This document shows positions 47,167-60,259 of a stretch of 64,000 nt of DNA, one piece after another (the first letter of the stretch is position 1; the number at the start of each line of letters is the position of its first letter). The position numbers were made by a program, and so were the translations under genes. The notes below the pieces were generated by a model, which was not told where the DNA came from, did not search any database, and saw only the letters and a program-made list of their open reading frames with translations. Source of the DNA: Cryptomeria japonica (lineage: Eukaryota; Streptophyta; Pinopsida; Cupressales; Cupressaceae); the NCBI RefSeq assembly GCF_030272615.1, contig NC_081406.1, positions 238,874,422-238,938,421 on the forward strand, given 5' to 3'.

Positions 47167-47678
47167 AAATGCAAAATTTTAGAGCAAAAATGAAGTTTAT
47201 TTTATTTCTTTTTTACCTTTGTATGTCCATGAGACCACTAGCTTCCTTAAATTTCGAAGCTTAAACTTTTAAGCTGATATGCATATTAAATTCATGAGAC
47301 CACCAGGTTTAAAATATTCCTAAAAAATCTCAGTAGCACCACTAATTTTTTGTAGGAAGCCCCCCTCCATGGGACCTTACCCTAACTACCTCCATCTCAT
47401 TTTTTCATTCCCTCCTTGATCCTAGGGAAATCCTCTCAAGAATTCCACCATTGATCTCATCTTTTGATCTTGACCATTAATTTATTTCTTCAAGAATCTT
47501 AAATTCAGACATATGTATTCACTTTTCATCCATTTTCTTTTGTGCTAAGTACATACTCTCAATAACTAATATTTTGTAAAATTTGAATTTAATTTATGTT
47601 ATTATGTTTCATTAAATTTTCCTTTGTGTACATTCTTGTTTTCTTTCATTTCCATTTCAAAATTTTAGCACTACATTT
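47167..47678. repeat. Right-hand remainder of the inverted-repeat element
   Basis: After the AAATG duplicate the interrupted sequence resumes ('gcaaaattttagag', as at 41194-41206). It holds another arm at 47287-47375. The rest is AT-rich without features. Confidence 0.5.
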
Positions 47679-48924
47679 TGTTAGACATGTGAATAATGTT
47701 GTCATTGATGTCAAACCAATCATCTGGTTCTATACCAGATAGCATATGCAGGCTCGGATATTAGTCTAAACGTCATGGATGTTATATGGATGTAGTTATG
47801 CAAGGATTGTATGCGATCAGTATGATTGTGCAGTTCAGGTGTTGCAGTTTTTTATTAGAAGTTATTGTGGAGCTTTGACAACTTTTAGTGATGACCTTTT
47901 GAGGTCCCATTGAGTTCTCATTGACCCCGGTATCTTGATGTTAGGAATTCTTGTTGAACCTAGTATCAATTATGTGTCTCAATGTTAGTAGCTTCGGTAA
48001 TTATCAAAAGTATCTCTTCGAGTTTTATGATTGTGGTTTTCTTGGTACATGTGGAGTCTACATCTTGGAGATATTGAGCCTCATCTTGTGATGATAGGTC
48101 CTTTCTCTTGGGTTTAGTTGTCCCTTTCCCTTTTTCTCGTAATCTCGATATATGCATTGGTAATCAGAAGTATGCAAAGGAATCATGTAGAAGTATTGCA
48201 TAGGTTGACATGAGATTATTGATAAACATGTTGGGCTTGGTTGATACACTATTCTATAATTTTACCCTTCGGTATATATGCATGTACATGAATGGTGAAT
48301 GAAGACAATCAATCTAAAGAGAGTATGTGTGATGTGTGGAAGATAGTTGGTAGCAAGAAGCGGTGTATGTGAGAGTTGCAAACAATTAAGGTAATTAGAG
48401 TCACATTGGTGCAGTAGCCCTTTACCAGACCTATTGCAGAACAATGGTGCAAAGATCTCTACCCAGATCTTCTGTAAAATCTAAGATTTGTAATTCGAGC
48501 TTAACTTGGAACTGATCTCATGCATTTGGAGATGCAAACCTTCTCAGTTCAACCTTTTCAATTTGTTGTGAGCATTCTGGCAGTTAGTTGTTTCTTTTTG
48601 TATTTGCAAAGTGAGTAGTCTGACAATGAGCCATTTTTGTAATCTGGTAGTGAGCCACCTATTTGTAAACACAATTATAACTAGTTATATTTTCCTAAGA
48701 GTTAACACTCTCCATGGTTTTTCCCATTTTGGGTTTTCCACTACAAATTTTGGCATTTATCTTGTGGTTGTGTTCTTATTTATTCAACATTAATTGTTTT
48801 ACTTATGTTAAGTTTGTTTGATATTTTGAGGATAGCTTCAATTGGTAAAAAGTTTACTATTTTAAATAAGTGGGAATACTGATTGACCCCCCTCAGTATT
48901 TTGGTGCTTTCAACCTAATCAACA
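47679..48924 (+). repeat. Solo LTR of the outer ORF2 element family
   Basis: 1,246 bp, TGTTAGACATGTGAATAATG to 'ggtgctttcaacctaatcaaca', flanked by the exact five-base duplication CATTT (47674-47678 and 48925-48929). It is homologous to 14697-15923 along its length. There is no internal sequence, so it arose by LTR-LTR recombination. Confidence 0.92.
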
Positions 48925-50029
48925 CATTTTCTAAGCATCAAATCCCGAGGGATCCCAATGAAGATGGATGGGCCTTACTCGACGAAACGATTGTATCTTG
49001 GTTTGCACATTCCACACAAAGTCATCGAGTCCATAGGTTCTCAATTTTGAAGGAATTCATGTTGGGATTACGAATCTAGTTGTAGGTGCCTCTACATGAG
49101 CTTTGGGTGACCAAATATGAATTGGTACCGTAGGCACTTTGACGAGGGAAGGAGCGAGAGAAACAATCCATGATTATATTGGAGAAATCTCACTTATCTC
49201 ATTCTTCTTGTGTGTACTTGGCAGTTGGTTTTCACTAACTCATTTTTTTTGTGATATTTTTAGTTGATTATAGAAATCAAATTTTCACAGGATCATCTAT
49301 GTAAAATTGGACTATGAAGTTACATCCAGAGTAGTCAAGAAATGAAGATTGATATCTAATACTTGATATTTTGTTGAGAGAAAATTTATCATGTTTTATA
49401 TGAAACTATCTTACCTGTAATCAAAGGGTTGCTTAAACAACCCACACTAAGATAACAAAGCTTAGGTGTGTAGGCCCATAACCTCCCTAAAAATGGTACA
49501 TTTCCTATTCCTTTTCCATTTCTATTTAGAATGGTTTTATTCATCGTTTATGTTATACCCTTGCCATCTAATGTTTGTTAGCTAGATGAAAGAGTACACG
49601 ACCTATTTTACTTTGTCCTAAATATATAGTATGAGAAAAATGTGATAGAAAGGAGATATAAATATACCCTTTAGACCATACATAGCTTACATTTAGCCGA
49701 TAGGCTATCTCTGCGAGCTTTTGCCCACCAAAGTGTCAGACTTCTAGTAATCATTTGATTTTTGTCAACTTTTTTTGTCATCCTCCATTTTCTGGGAGAT
49801 GACATGCTTCATGCATTGGGTAGTGATGGTGTGATGAAAAGATAGGTTGAAGCATGTCCTCTACTAATGTGTTGGATTGCGACATGGCAACTTGAAGCGA
49901 CATACCACCAATCACGTCCTCTACGGATGGATTGGGCGGTGACATGAAGAGCTTGCATTTCATGCGGCTAAAGATTTGGCTGCTCTTAGGCATGTTTGGT
50001 GTCCTTTTCTAGTGTGTCTTTCACTTCCA
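48925..50029. other. Unassigned interval
   Basis: Contains a moderately G/C-rich stretch (48930-49080) with a short frame (GWALLDETIVSWFAHSTQSH) of unknown origin. The remainder is AT-rich. Nothing can be named. Confidence 0.35.
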
Positions 50030-51260
50030 TCATCCCAAAATGAAGTTCACAATTAATTTTGGGTTTTCATTCTCTGCATTTTTATTGTGTCTCTCACCGG
50101 AAATGAAGTTCATAATTAATTTTGGGTTTTCATTGTCTCCACTTTTTTGTGTTTTCATTGTGTGCATATCCATTGTGGTTCACGACAACTTCTTCTTGAC
50201 TTCTTCTTTGCATTTTGTTTAAGGGGTGTTACTGGAGAAGCGAGGTAATTGTATCTTTCATGTTTTGGCTAGACAACTGAGGTAAATCTAACTTTGATTT
50301 ATCTTATTCGTTGGTGATTAGAAGTTGATTGTGTGGGTTCTCATTATCTATTCGTGTTTTGATTTTGTTTTGGTTGTGCAGACTCTGCAAGGTTTTTGGG
50401 TTTGTAGTTGATGTATTGAGGGTTTGTATTTGATACAATTCTAAAAATTATGGTGATAAAAAAGATAAAATTTATTTATTAGGTTTGATTTTCTGCGCTT
50501 TACTTGTGTCTCTTTGTTACTCTACCACTTAATAAATTTAGGGTTTTCATTGTCTGCATCTTTTAGGTTTCATTATCAACATTTTACTTGTGCCACTTAA
50601 TAAATTTAGAGTCATTGCCTGTGTTTTCATTGTGGTTGTGCGGCCTATGTTGGATATTTGGATTTATAGTTGATGTATTGAGGGTTTTGTAGGTGAGAAT
50701 TCTAAAATTCGTGGTTACAAAAAATGAGAAAATTTATTTCATGGGTTTCATTTTATGCATTTTACTTGTGTCTCTCGGTTACTCTGGCACATAATAAATG
50801 CAAGGTTTCCATTGTTTGTGTTTTTATTCTTTGTGTCTGATGGGTTTTCATTGTCTCTTTTTTCATTGTTTGTCTCTGATAGTATATCAATCAATCAATT
50901 TAGGGTTTTCATTGTGTGCATTATTTGTGTTTTAGATGTGTCTTGGTTACTTTGCCACTTAATAAATTTAGGGTTTTCATTGTGTATGTTTTCATTCTTT
51001 GTGTTCACTACTATGTCACTTAATTAATTTTTGGGTTTTCATTATCTTCGTTTTCATTATGTGTCTCAATTACTCAGACAGTTAGTTATTCTTGGTTTCT
51101 CTGACACTTAAATTTTAGTGGTTTCATTGTCTACATCTACGTTCTCTATGTCTACTACTATGTCACTTAATTAATTTTAGGGTTTTCTTTGTCTCCATTT
51201 CATTTTGTCTTTTGATTACTTTGTTAGTTAGTTAATATAAGGTTTTTATTGTTTGCATTG
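50030..51260 (+). repeat. Degenerate tandem repeat array
   Basis: A motif of the type 'cacttaataaatttagggttttcattgtctgcattt...tgtgtctc.gttactctg' recurs with spacing of roughly 60-110 bp. Clear instances are near 50055, 50115, 50530, 50600, 50790, 50905, 50965, 51020 and 51170. Units are strongly diverged. No coding content. Confidence 0.6.
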
Positions 51261-52389
51261 ATTACTTCAAGGTATTGTGTGTTAGAAAAATTAAAAAACC
51301 CTATCAAGGAAAGGGGTGTAAGATTAAATTCTAGTGTTTCATCCCCTACATTCTTGAAATAAAAATTGACAGTTGTTTTTGGCTTCTCATTATTTGCATT
51401 ATCATTGAACTTCCCCTTGTTCTCTACATTTGAATTTGGTAAAGCACTCTCTTGGTTCTTTGATATAATTACCATGCTTGTTGTTCCCCGGTTGAATGAA
51501 AAATGTCATCCATGTAGTCGAAATGGTCATATCCACCTTACTACCTTTTTTAATGGTTCTCTATTGTACTTTGTGTGGAGGGATTCAGGTTGATAGCTTT
51601 CAAGAAAAAGTAATGAAAAACAATAATCTTGTTTCTTATTATGGCATATATCTTGCATTGTTCTAATTTCCACATGGAATTCAATCGTTGTGGTTTAGAG
51701 AATATGTATTGCTATGTCGGCCAGCCCAATCTCTGTACATACTTTTCAACAACCTCGTGCAGATCATTATGTAAGATAATATATTGCCTTCCATTGGATC
51801 TTGCAAACCATTTATCACTTTATGGAATATGGATATATGAATGTGCATGTCAAACTTTTTATATGCATTTATAGATATACATAGATAAATACATGCTACG
51901 CATAGACAAATACATCCATATAAGCCATGCTCATAATTGTATTGATTTATTTTATTTTTTAATTATGTATATGTATATACACAACCTTATGTATAGTTAT
52001 AGCCATATTTGTGTTTGAATTAGCAGAATAAAAGAAAAATAACCCTCCATTGTGTTTGTAGGGTGCATGCCAATATTTTCCCTTTACCATGGATAAGGTA
52101 TGTCGTACTAATATGTATGTGTGTATGGCTATATGTATGTATGTGTGGATTTTTTATTTATATGCTTTTGTATATGCATAGATAGAGACATGTTACGTTT
52201 GTACATTCACATGCACAAAACCATACTCGTAAACTTCCTTGTGCAATAAAAATTAAAAGCATGCCCAATAGCCATACACATATACGCAGACCTTCTTATT
52301 CTCATATACGTGCTCCAATAAAACAAAAACAATAATGTTGTCTCCTGCTCTGTTTCTTGGATGCATACCTATAATGGTGAAAAATTAGG
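51261..52389. other. AT-rich interval with short degenerate repeats
   Basis: Phrases such as 'atacatagataaatacatgctacg' (51880) and 'gcatagatagagacatgttacg' (52175) look like a diverged duplication about 300 bp apart. No gene was recognised. Confidence 0.35.
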
Positions 52390-55130
52390 GCTTCCACCAC
52401 AAGGAGGAGGAAACCACTAATTTTTGCTTAGGGAAAAATTAAATTCAAAAGAGGGTTGGAATTCAATAGATTCGGTCACAAACCGGAAAGGATTAGGATT
52501 AAATACTTGATTGGATTGAAGGGGTGTGAATTTGTTTAACCTCTTTTGTAAGTTGAATTGTTGAAATTAGGGTAAAGTGTTGGAAATGAAGGTAAAAACA
52601 TAAAACAACAAACTACAGTCATCGGATTCAGGCACGCACCTAGATCTGAGAAATATAAGTAGATTTAGACCTGATCCCTAAAAGAGCTCCTAAAATGTCA
52701 GGATTGTGGCGCCCGTTGCCATGGTCCTCCAAACTTTTTACACACTAAAGGGGTATTTATTTGTCACTATAAATAATGCTTATCTCGAAGATCCTAGCTT
52801 CGTACGTATTTCCTACACGCAAAAAGAAGGGGAAATAGGTTTGAAATAGGGTTTTGCCTAAGTCAAACCCTGATATATTGGAAATACTAAAATAAAATGA
52901 TGGAAGGATATACCCCATATCTACAATGACTAACAATGATGCTTTGCTTCTTGAATGTAATCACATATGTTGTGTGAAATGGCATGAACATGGAAAAACC
53001 CTAATCACACACACATGCTTGCATATAAATGATGTAAAGTTGCTCCACAATAGATAGATGAAGAATATGCAACCTTCAAGACCTCTAGAAATGTTTGATG
53101 ATGAATAATTGAAGGCTTGAATTATTGAATTATTAATACCCTATGATTATAATCCTGCCATCCATCAAAATGAGAGGGGAAAGTCTCCATATATACTTAC
53201 CCATTGAAAAACATGTTAATTTTCCAACATAGACCAACATGGAGCTAAGTTTCCTGCTCAAATTTGAAATGAGTCAATGGGTTAAAAATGGGGCCCAAAT
53301 AGGGAGGACCAAGGCACCACACCCTGGTCCCACCCAAATTTAGGGCCAAGACAAGGGGGTCGTGCGATGTGCAAAGTGAAATTAAGCCCATATTTGCATG
53401 ATACAAGCATAATTGGGTCCTAGTCGGGCATAGGGATGCGAACACTAAGGTGAGGGTCCCAAATGTGGTCTAAGTTGTAAGGGAATACAATTTAGGATGC
53501 TAAATTTAGCCCCCACTTTAGTGGGAGTATGAGCCTACACAAATACTCATGGTAAAGTAGATGAAACAAAGATGAAGAAAAGGAGCAATCCAAAGAAAAA
53601 TCACAAGGAGTGTAAGACATCATAATTTCGAGGAACTAAGCCCAAAATCTTAGGATCTTAACTCACTCAAGCATATGAAAGAGCTCACAAAAACAAGAAG
53701 ACAAAGAATAGGAAAAAATACAAAAGACACACAAGACACGGAAGCTAAGAACCAAAAACAAGACCTCAAGTCAAATAGTCGAAGAGACCTCGATATCAAA
53801 ATGTCTCAACCACTAATAGAATTCTTGAAAAATGCCATCTCAAGAACACAAGTGATCACATAAAAGAGAAAAACACACATAATCCATGAACTAAAAGTAG
53901 ATAAGCTATGAGCTCATGAGAAGAAGGAAAGAGAGAAGCATGAATATACCCTAGATGTGTTTTTCTAGGTGATCCATGTTGGGGAGGAGAGTAGGAATAG
54001 TCTTGCTATTTTTAGCTAGTTCCACTCACCTTGATACATATAATGATGTTTAGTTTCGAGCTTGAAGCATCTCGTGTAAGACTTTGTTTTATCTAGTTTC
54101 AGGAATGAACATCCTATATAAGACAAATGATACATAAAATAAGGATGAAGTAGGAGGATGCAACAATCCCATGTTGATAAATGAAATGAGGATTAAGCAT
54201 GATGATGCAATAATCCCGTAAAATGCTGAAAAAAAAGGGATGAAACATAAGTATGCAACAATCCCATATTGATAATCAATAGTAAAAAATGCAACTAGGA
54301 GGCCACATATATGGCCCCCTTAAGATGTCAACATAGTCCTATGTTGATGTCTCAAGGTAGATAGAAACAAGGACACACAAATTCAATACCAAGGAGATAT
54401 CCACTAATCAATAATGCATGCACTCTAAGCTAGAAAGAAAGACTCCTAAGTAGGCTTCATTTCTTTAAGCAACAGAGAGAGAATTTTTAAAAGAGATCTT
54501 GCAACAAATGTAAAGGGATCCATTTGAGGGATGTATGATTAACAAAGAATGAAGAGATTTTTGCATAAATATATCTACCTCCAAGAGTAAAGGAGATCCT
54601 TAATAAAGATGACATATTTGAAGGATAAGAGGACTAAGAATACACACCTTCTCCAAAATGGATTCTTAGGATTGCACCCTTTCACTAAGGAGAGATCGTT
54701 CATAAAAGATGCCACTCGATAAAGAAAATAATTTGATGAATGATTATAGACTTTCAACACTAAGGAAGAGGTCCAATTAGGGATATTTGCTCCAATAAGA
54801 GGAAAGAGATCCTCAATAGGGATATACACTTCCACAACCGATAAGAGATCCTTAATAAAGGTCCTACTTCACAAAGGAAAAGTATGTCTTTAGAAAGAAA
54901 GGATGATTGAAAGGCTACCCTTTCCCCCCAAGCATGGAGACAAGAATAAAAATACCAATATGCTGCTACCAAGGTATGATTGCACTTGAAATTGTACCAT
55001 CATGAATGACAATGAGCCCCCAATAAATAAGCTACCAATGTCACATAATGAGGAGCAACATAATAGGAACTTAAATGTTATGTAAAAAGAAAAACATGAG
55101 ATTCCAACTCATTTCCATCTAGAATTTGAA
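52390..55130 (-). repeat. Non-coding part of the gypsy-like element
   Basis: No polymerase motif was found, although reverse transcriptase would be expected downstream of a gypsy protease. 54480-54910 holds a loose repeat of the type 'agagatcc(t)taataaag...'. 53240-53510 resembles 1-250. This may be the long untranslated region of a non-autonomous element. Confidence 0.4.
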
Positions 55131-56240
55131 TAGTATCAATTACAATAATTTGTTGAATTTTATTCCCCAAATCATAACATTCATTAGTGGCATGACCAGA
55201 GATTTGATAATACTTGCAAAAAGAATAATTGTGTTGATTTTTCTTACGATTCTTTATTTTTTATTTTTTAAAGGTAGAGTAATCAAGTTGGATTTAAGAA
55301 GCTCATACAAGATACTCTCTTCTTGTAATGGGAAATTCTAAGAAGACATGGACATATTAGGAAATGGAGAAGGGGATGTCAATAAAGGAGCACTTTGGAA
55401 ACCTAAATCTTCTTGGGAAAAGTGTGGTGTAAATTTGTTATGACCATCAAAACTTTATTGCACACATCCTAAACCATGTCCATTGTATCCATGTGTATAA
55501 TCAAATATAAGTGTTGAAATTTATAGAGGAGAGGGTTCATTCTTAGTTTTAAAGTCTAAAGAGCCCTCATCATCATCAAGACATGTGTTGGAAGGAGAGA
55601 TGAAATTTGATTTAGAATAAGTTTGGATAAGTGACACACAAGGCTCCTTCAAGGATTCATTCTTAGATTGAGGAATTTTATACCCGTTGATGGAAGGCAT
55701 AAAGTCTAATGTACCCCAATTCTTTGCTAAGGAATCATAATTGATAGGAGATTGTGTTGTTGAAGGAATCATAGTATTAAAGGGAGAGTTGCATCCTACT
55801 TCATCATGAACAAAATCATAAGGATTAGAATCAACCTTGATTAGGTGAAGTTCATTGTTATATATGATTTTGATTGTGCGATGAAGATTAGAAGGGACTA
55901 CTTTCATATCATGAATCCATAGTCTACCTAGAAGGTTATAATTAAGATGGTTAGGCATGACATGAATAGGAGTAGGTAAAGTCACGAGTCCTACTTTTAT
56001 AGGTAGTATGAGTATACCAAGTGACTCTCTAGGAACATTATCAAAGCCACAAACACAAAAAGGATCGAGTTGAATGGAAGAATGATCTCAATTTATCTTG
56101 TCTAATAAGTCAACACAACAAATGTTAAGTACTGACCCATTATCAATTAAGGTACCTCTTATGTTTTGTTCATAATTTCAAGGAGTAATCATAAGGGGAT
56201 CATTTCTATTTCTAACCTATATAGAAGGCAATTCATCTTA
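55131..56240 (-). pseudogene. Gypsy-type aspartic protease followed by a gag-type zinc finger
   Basis: On the minus strand, GTLIDNGSVLNIC (about 56113-56151) is the protease active site. It is followed by LPIKVGLVTLPTPIHVM and YNLLGRLWIHDMKVVPSNLH (about 55880-55945), the conserved post-active-site block of plant Ty3/gypsy proteases. Downstream, after ILYELLKSNLITLP, a zinc finger CKYYQISGHATNECYDL lies at 55171-55217; its first Cys-x2-Cys/His position is partly lost. Such a finger normally precedes the protease, so the order is unusual. Stops are frequent. No reverse transcriptase follows. Confidence 0.65.
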
Positions 56241-57484
56241 TGAGAATGCAATATCATTTGGTTTAAAAGAAGGATGAGGAACCACCTTATGAAAGGCTTC
56301 TTGGATAAATATATGGTATAAAGATGAAGTTTTAATCAAGTCCCAAAGGGAGATCTTTGCTAAAGATACCATGGAGTTTCTCAACATGATCCTTATCAAC
56401 GTGTTTCTTAGGATGAGAGGTGGAAGAAAGAGAAGTGAGAAGAATATTAGGATCTTTATTTTATATACAAGAATTAAATGTTTGATGTATTTCAAAACCA
56501 TATTTTTGTTCTAATTGTCTTTCCATGTCACCTCTTTCACATATGTATTTTACAACTTTTAGGATACTGGGAGGTTCTTTGAGTTTAGGCTTCTCGTAAC
56601 TAGAAACATGAATGATATTAACTTGATTGATCTCTTTGTTCTCCAATGATATATATTTAGAAGGAAGAGAATTAAGAAAATTGCTAATGATTTCATACTC
56701 TTGTACCAAAGTATATTTATGGTTAAGACAAGCTTTAGGAGAAGGACAAACATGACTCATTAATGCTTCATCTCTAGTGAGAACTTCATTGAAATGAAAA
56801 GAAGATATGGTATCACAAGGAAAGGTAGCTCCAATATCACCCCTTTGCACCAAATTATCCTTATGGGGGATGTAAATTTTAGGTTTAGCATCACTCTTCA
56901 AAGATTCATCCTTAGGAGGGAGATTTTTGAAAGAAGTGCGCATAACCTCTTCTTGCACCAATGTTCCCTCATTGGTAGGACCAAATTTGGGAGAAGGTAA
57001 ATCAATTTCCATCAACACTTATTCTCTAGGATAGGTACCATGTATGGAAGGTAAGGTGAAATTAAGGAAGGTGTTTATGATATCATCCCCATTCTCTAAG
57101 ATATTCTTATGAGAGACATATTTTGGGAGAAAGATCAGTATCAATTTTTAAAACTTCATTCCTAAGAGAAAGAGTTGTAAAAGAAATGGTAATAATGTTT
57201 TCTTTCACCAAGTTATCCTCATGAACAAGAGAATATTTAGGAGAATAATTATCATGGTTCATTAGGGCCTCTTCTCTAAAAGGCAAAGCTTGATAAATAG
57301 GATTGTCAACCACATCAAAATCTTCTTCATGAATAGGATTCATAGAAGGTAAAGGTTCATAAAGTGGATTGTCATGCATGATAATATCCTTGTGATTCGT
57401 TGGAGATTTAGATGATGATTTAGATGGAAGGATGAAGTCATCAAGAGTTTCATCCAACTTCTCAAGATAATCACTACTAAATGG
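56241..57484 (-). pseudogene. Gypsy-like polyprotein with acidic repeats, copy B
   Basis: Frames 57457-57107 and 57018-56461 carry at least five degenerate repeats of about 40 residues, such as YSLVHEDNLVKENIITISF, FGPTNEGTLVQEEVMRTSF and CLNHKYTLVQEYEIISNFL. They are followed by NQVNIIHVSSYEKPK and ILKVVKYICERGDMERQL. The same block is at 33651-34640. The repeats are rich in Glu, Asp, Asn and Leu and have no known domain. The protease follows at 56151. The N-terminal side is cut by an LTR insertion at 57485. Confidence 0.55.
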
Positions 57485-57835
57485 TGAAGAAGTTGAGAAA
57501 ATACAACTTCAGAGATCCCAAGAGCACCTGCAAGAAAAATACCTATCATAAGAGAAGATTGGAGACAAAAATACAATAATGGCTCTGAAGAAAAAGGTTA
57601 TCATTCAAAGGGAATAAATAATGAAAAAGTACAATACAATCCTTATAAAAGGATATTAGCAACCCTAAAGGTGTGCAACCTTAAAGAAACCCTAAAGGGA
57701 TAAGTGTATTTAATAATTAGAATAATTATTAAATACCTACAATATTATTAAATGCCTAAGTTTAACTTAAGCATAGAGTATAATATACTAATAATTAAAT
57801 AAATAATTATTAGCTAATACATGATAACTCTAACA
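57485..57835 (-). repeat. LTR of the TGTTAGAGTTATC family, copy B (3' LTR)
   Basis: 351 bp, homologous to 28988-29303. On the minus strand the purine tract AAGGGGGGG (57836-57844) precedes TGTTAGAGTTATCATG, so this is a 3' LTR and the element body lies to the right. The flank on the left is 'aatgg'; no matching duplicate was located. Confidence 0.75.
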
Positions 57836-60259
57836 CCCCCCCTTAAGATGAACTTAGGGAGTAGCTAAAAAACTAAATGCAAGAAGCAAAAAATGCAACT
57901 ACATGATGAAGGCAAATTTGGGTCCCGACATAAAAGCTTGATGAGGTACCCAAGTACAAAAGATCTCTATAAAGAAGAGAAATTGAGAAAACCACGTGGG
58001 AAAAAACTCTACTCCAAAAAGAGATGGAATACAAGAGAAGGGCTGAAGAACCCTCCAAACAAGAATGTTCCAAAAGATAGGAACAAAAGAAACACTGAAG
58101 CGTGAAGAACCTGCAAACGCTGTCAAAGAATAACTGTTGATCTGAAGAACCTCCACTGAAATAGAAGATGATCAGGTAGAGAAGACTATAATCTACAGGA
58201 GTGCCCTCAAATAACACTACTCAAATCATATGGCAAACAACTGAACTTGAAGATACAAATGGAAAAAAACACCAAACTTTGAAGAGATGATCAATCGAAG
58301 ATGGAAGGTTGCCTCCAAAAATAAGAATAAAAGAGTGTCCATATGGGAAATGATCCATCTCACCGAAATGCATAGGTAACCATCCACTACATCTGCCTAG
58401 TACATATGAACAAATATTGAATACATAGCTCACTCCAATGAACCAAAGAAGCATTAGAACCAACAACCAACAGGAGAACCCCCCCCCCCCCCCTAATGTT
58501 GACAAGGGAGAGGTGACAAGTACACTAAAACTGAATGCCAAGAAAAACTGCATGACGAAGAACCAAGAACATCCAACATGCAACAAAAAGTACAAACACA
58601 TATAAAGGCTAGTGTCGTGGAAGGAACACTCACTTGACACACATCATGAGGCTAATGTCATGAAAGGAACACTCATGCAACAAAGATAGATGGAAAACAA
58701 GGCAAACATCAAACCCCCCCATGGAACTTTATAATGGAGTGCGAGTACAATAAGGCACAAGACGTGCAAGATCCCAAGCATGCAAGGTATAGTGGCACTT
58801 TATCTTAGTGCATTTGCCAAAAACAAAATGCTTACAAAATGTATACAATGCTTAAAGAAGACAAAAGACTTGAAATAAATGATGAACAACAAAAAAAAAG
58901 TCATCCCACGCAAATGAGAAGCTTCCACAATCTCATATGTCAAAGTAATTCATTAGAGTGTGAAAACAAAAAAAATTGATTTAAATGTACTTGGGGTAAA
59001 ATCTGGAAAAAGGGCATAGATGGCTGTGAACCCCTCTATACAAGAATATAAAAAACAATTTTCATTGAATATATAAATCAATTTTCATAGAGATTAAAAA
59101 AAAACAATTTCCATAGAGATTAAAATCAATTTTCACAGAGATTAATAATCCATTTTCAATAGAGGTAAAAATCAATGCATCCCCACTCTATTCCATTTTT
59201 ATTTACACGATTATCTTCCATAACCCAATATTTTTGTTAACCCATATTCTAATGATTTTCTTCAACCAGGAAGAACACAAAAATTGCATAACACAAAAAG
59301 AAACTTTTATGGGACAAAGGAGGGTAAATCTGGCAAAATTTTGCCAGCATAACCCCCTATAATTTCATAATGCCAAAACTAAATAATACAGGAAAGAACT
59401 AATAAACATGAGAATCTCCACAACAAAGATTGGAGATTCAAACAAACTAATTTATTTTTATTAAAAGAAAAACAAAACCAAGCAAGGCAACCCAACCTAT
59501 GACGCTTTCCTGGAAGATTCACGTAGAAGAGCTCAATCATGTAACTGGGTTTCCAAGCCAATCTCTCCTCCAGCAATCCTCTAATAATTTCTTCTTCAAC
59601 AAAATATTACTTCCAAAATAAATTTTTTTCTTCACCCAAAATCTTTGCCTCCTTCCCGTGAACTCCCAAAAAACTCCCATTTTTTGAAAAATATCTTTTA
59701 CTTAAACCTTTCTAGGTTGAAAATAATTTTCTTTCCCCCAAAATATAATATTCTATTTTAAAACTAAAAAAGGATTTTCTTTTCTAATTTTCCAAAAAGG
59801 TAAGTAAAAATGCATTATTCTAAAAAACAACACTTTCCCTCTTCTTTTATTCTTTTCTCATGCCCAATTAAATAACTTTTTAAAAACAATATTTAGGAAA
59901 GTAATTTAACTTATTTTATTTATTTCCAATTTATTTAAAAAAACAAAACATCTAGAGTCCCATAAATGTATTTAATTCTATTTATTTTGATTTTTAAAAA
60001 AAAAAAATTCTAGAGCATAATAAATACATTTAATTTTATTTATTTACCCCTAAAGTTTAAATAAAACTATATTTCTAAATTCATGAATTTGCAAACTAAT
60101 GAAGGAAGGAAATTTTATTTTTAAAATCTAGAGAATAATAAATGCAACTAATTTATTTTCTACTAAATTTAAATAAAATTATATTTCTAATATAATGCAA
60201 TTTGCAACTAAATTTAATCACTTCACTTAATTAATTAAATTCATAATCACTAAAGCATT
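57836..60259 (-). mobile_element. Internal region of the LTR element at 57485, non-coding as read
   Basis: Behind the purine tract no integrase, reverse transcriptase, RNase H or gag motif appears on either strand. The longest frames are rich in Phe/Cys/Ser or Lys and look like chance. A run of 14 C lies at about 58481-58494. AT-rich sequence follows from 58960. The element is either non-autonomous or heavily rearranged. Confidence 0.4.

Noticed and set aside
49778-49993. Minus-strand 71-codon frame
   Set aside because: No motif, no homologue in the window, and composition like its surroundings.
50540-51190. TTTAGGG motifs resembling the plant telomere repeat
   Set aside because: They occur singly within a longer 60-110 bp unit, never in tandem, so this is not an interstitial telomere.
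58221-58640. Minus-strand 139-codon hydrophobic frame
   Set aside because: Rich in Phe/Ser/Cys/Leu from reading a purine-rich strand in reverse and crosses the poly-C run; no domain order like a membrane protein.
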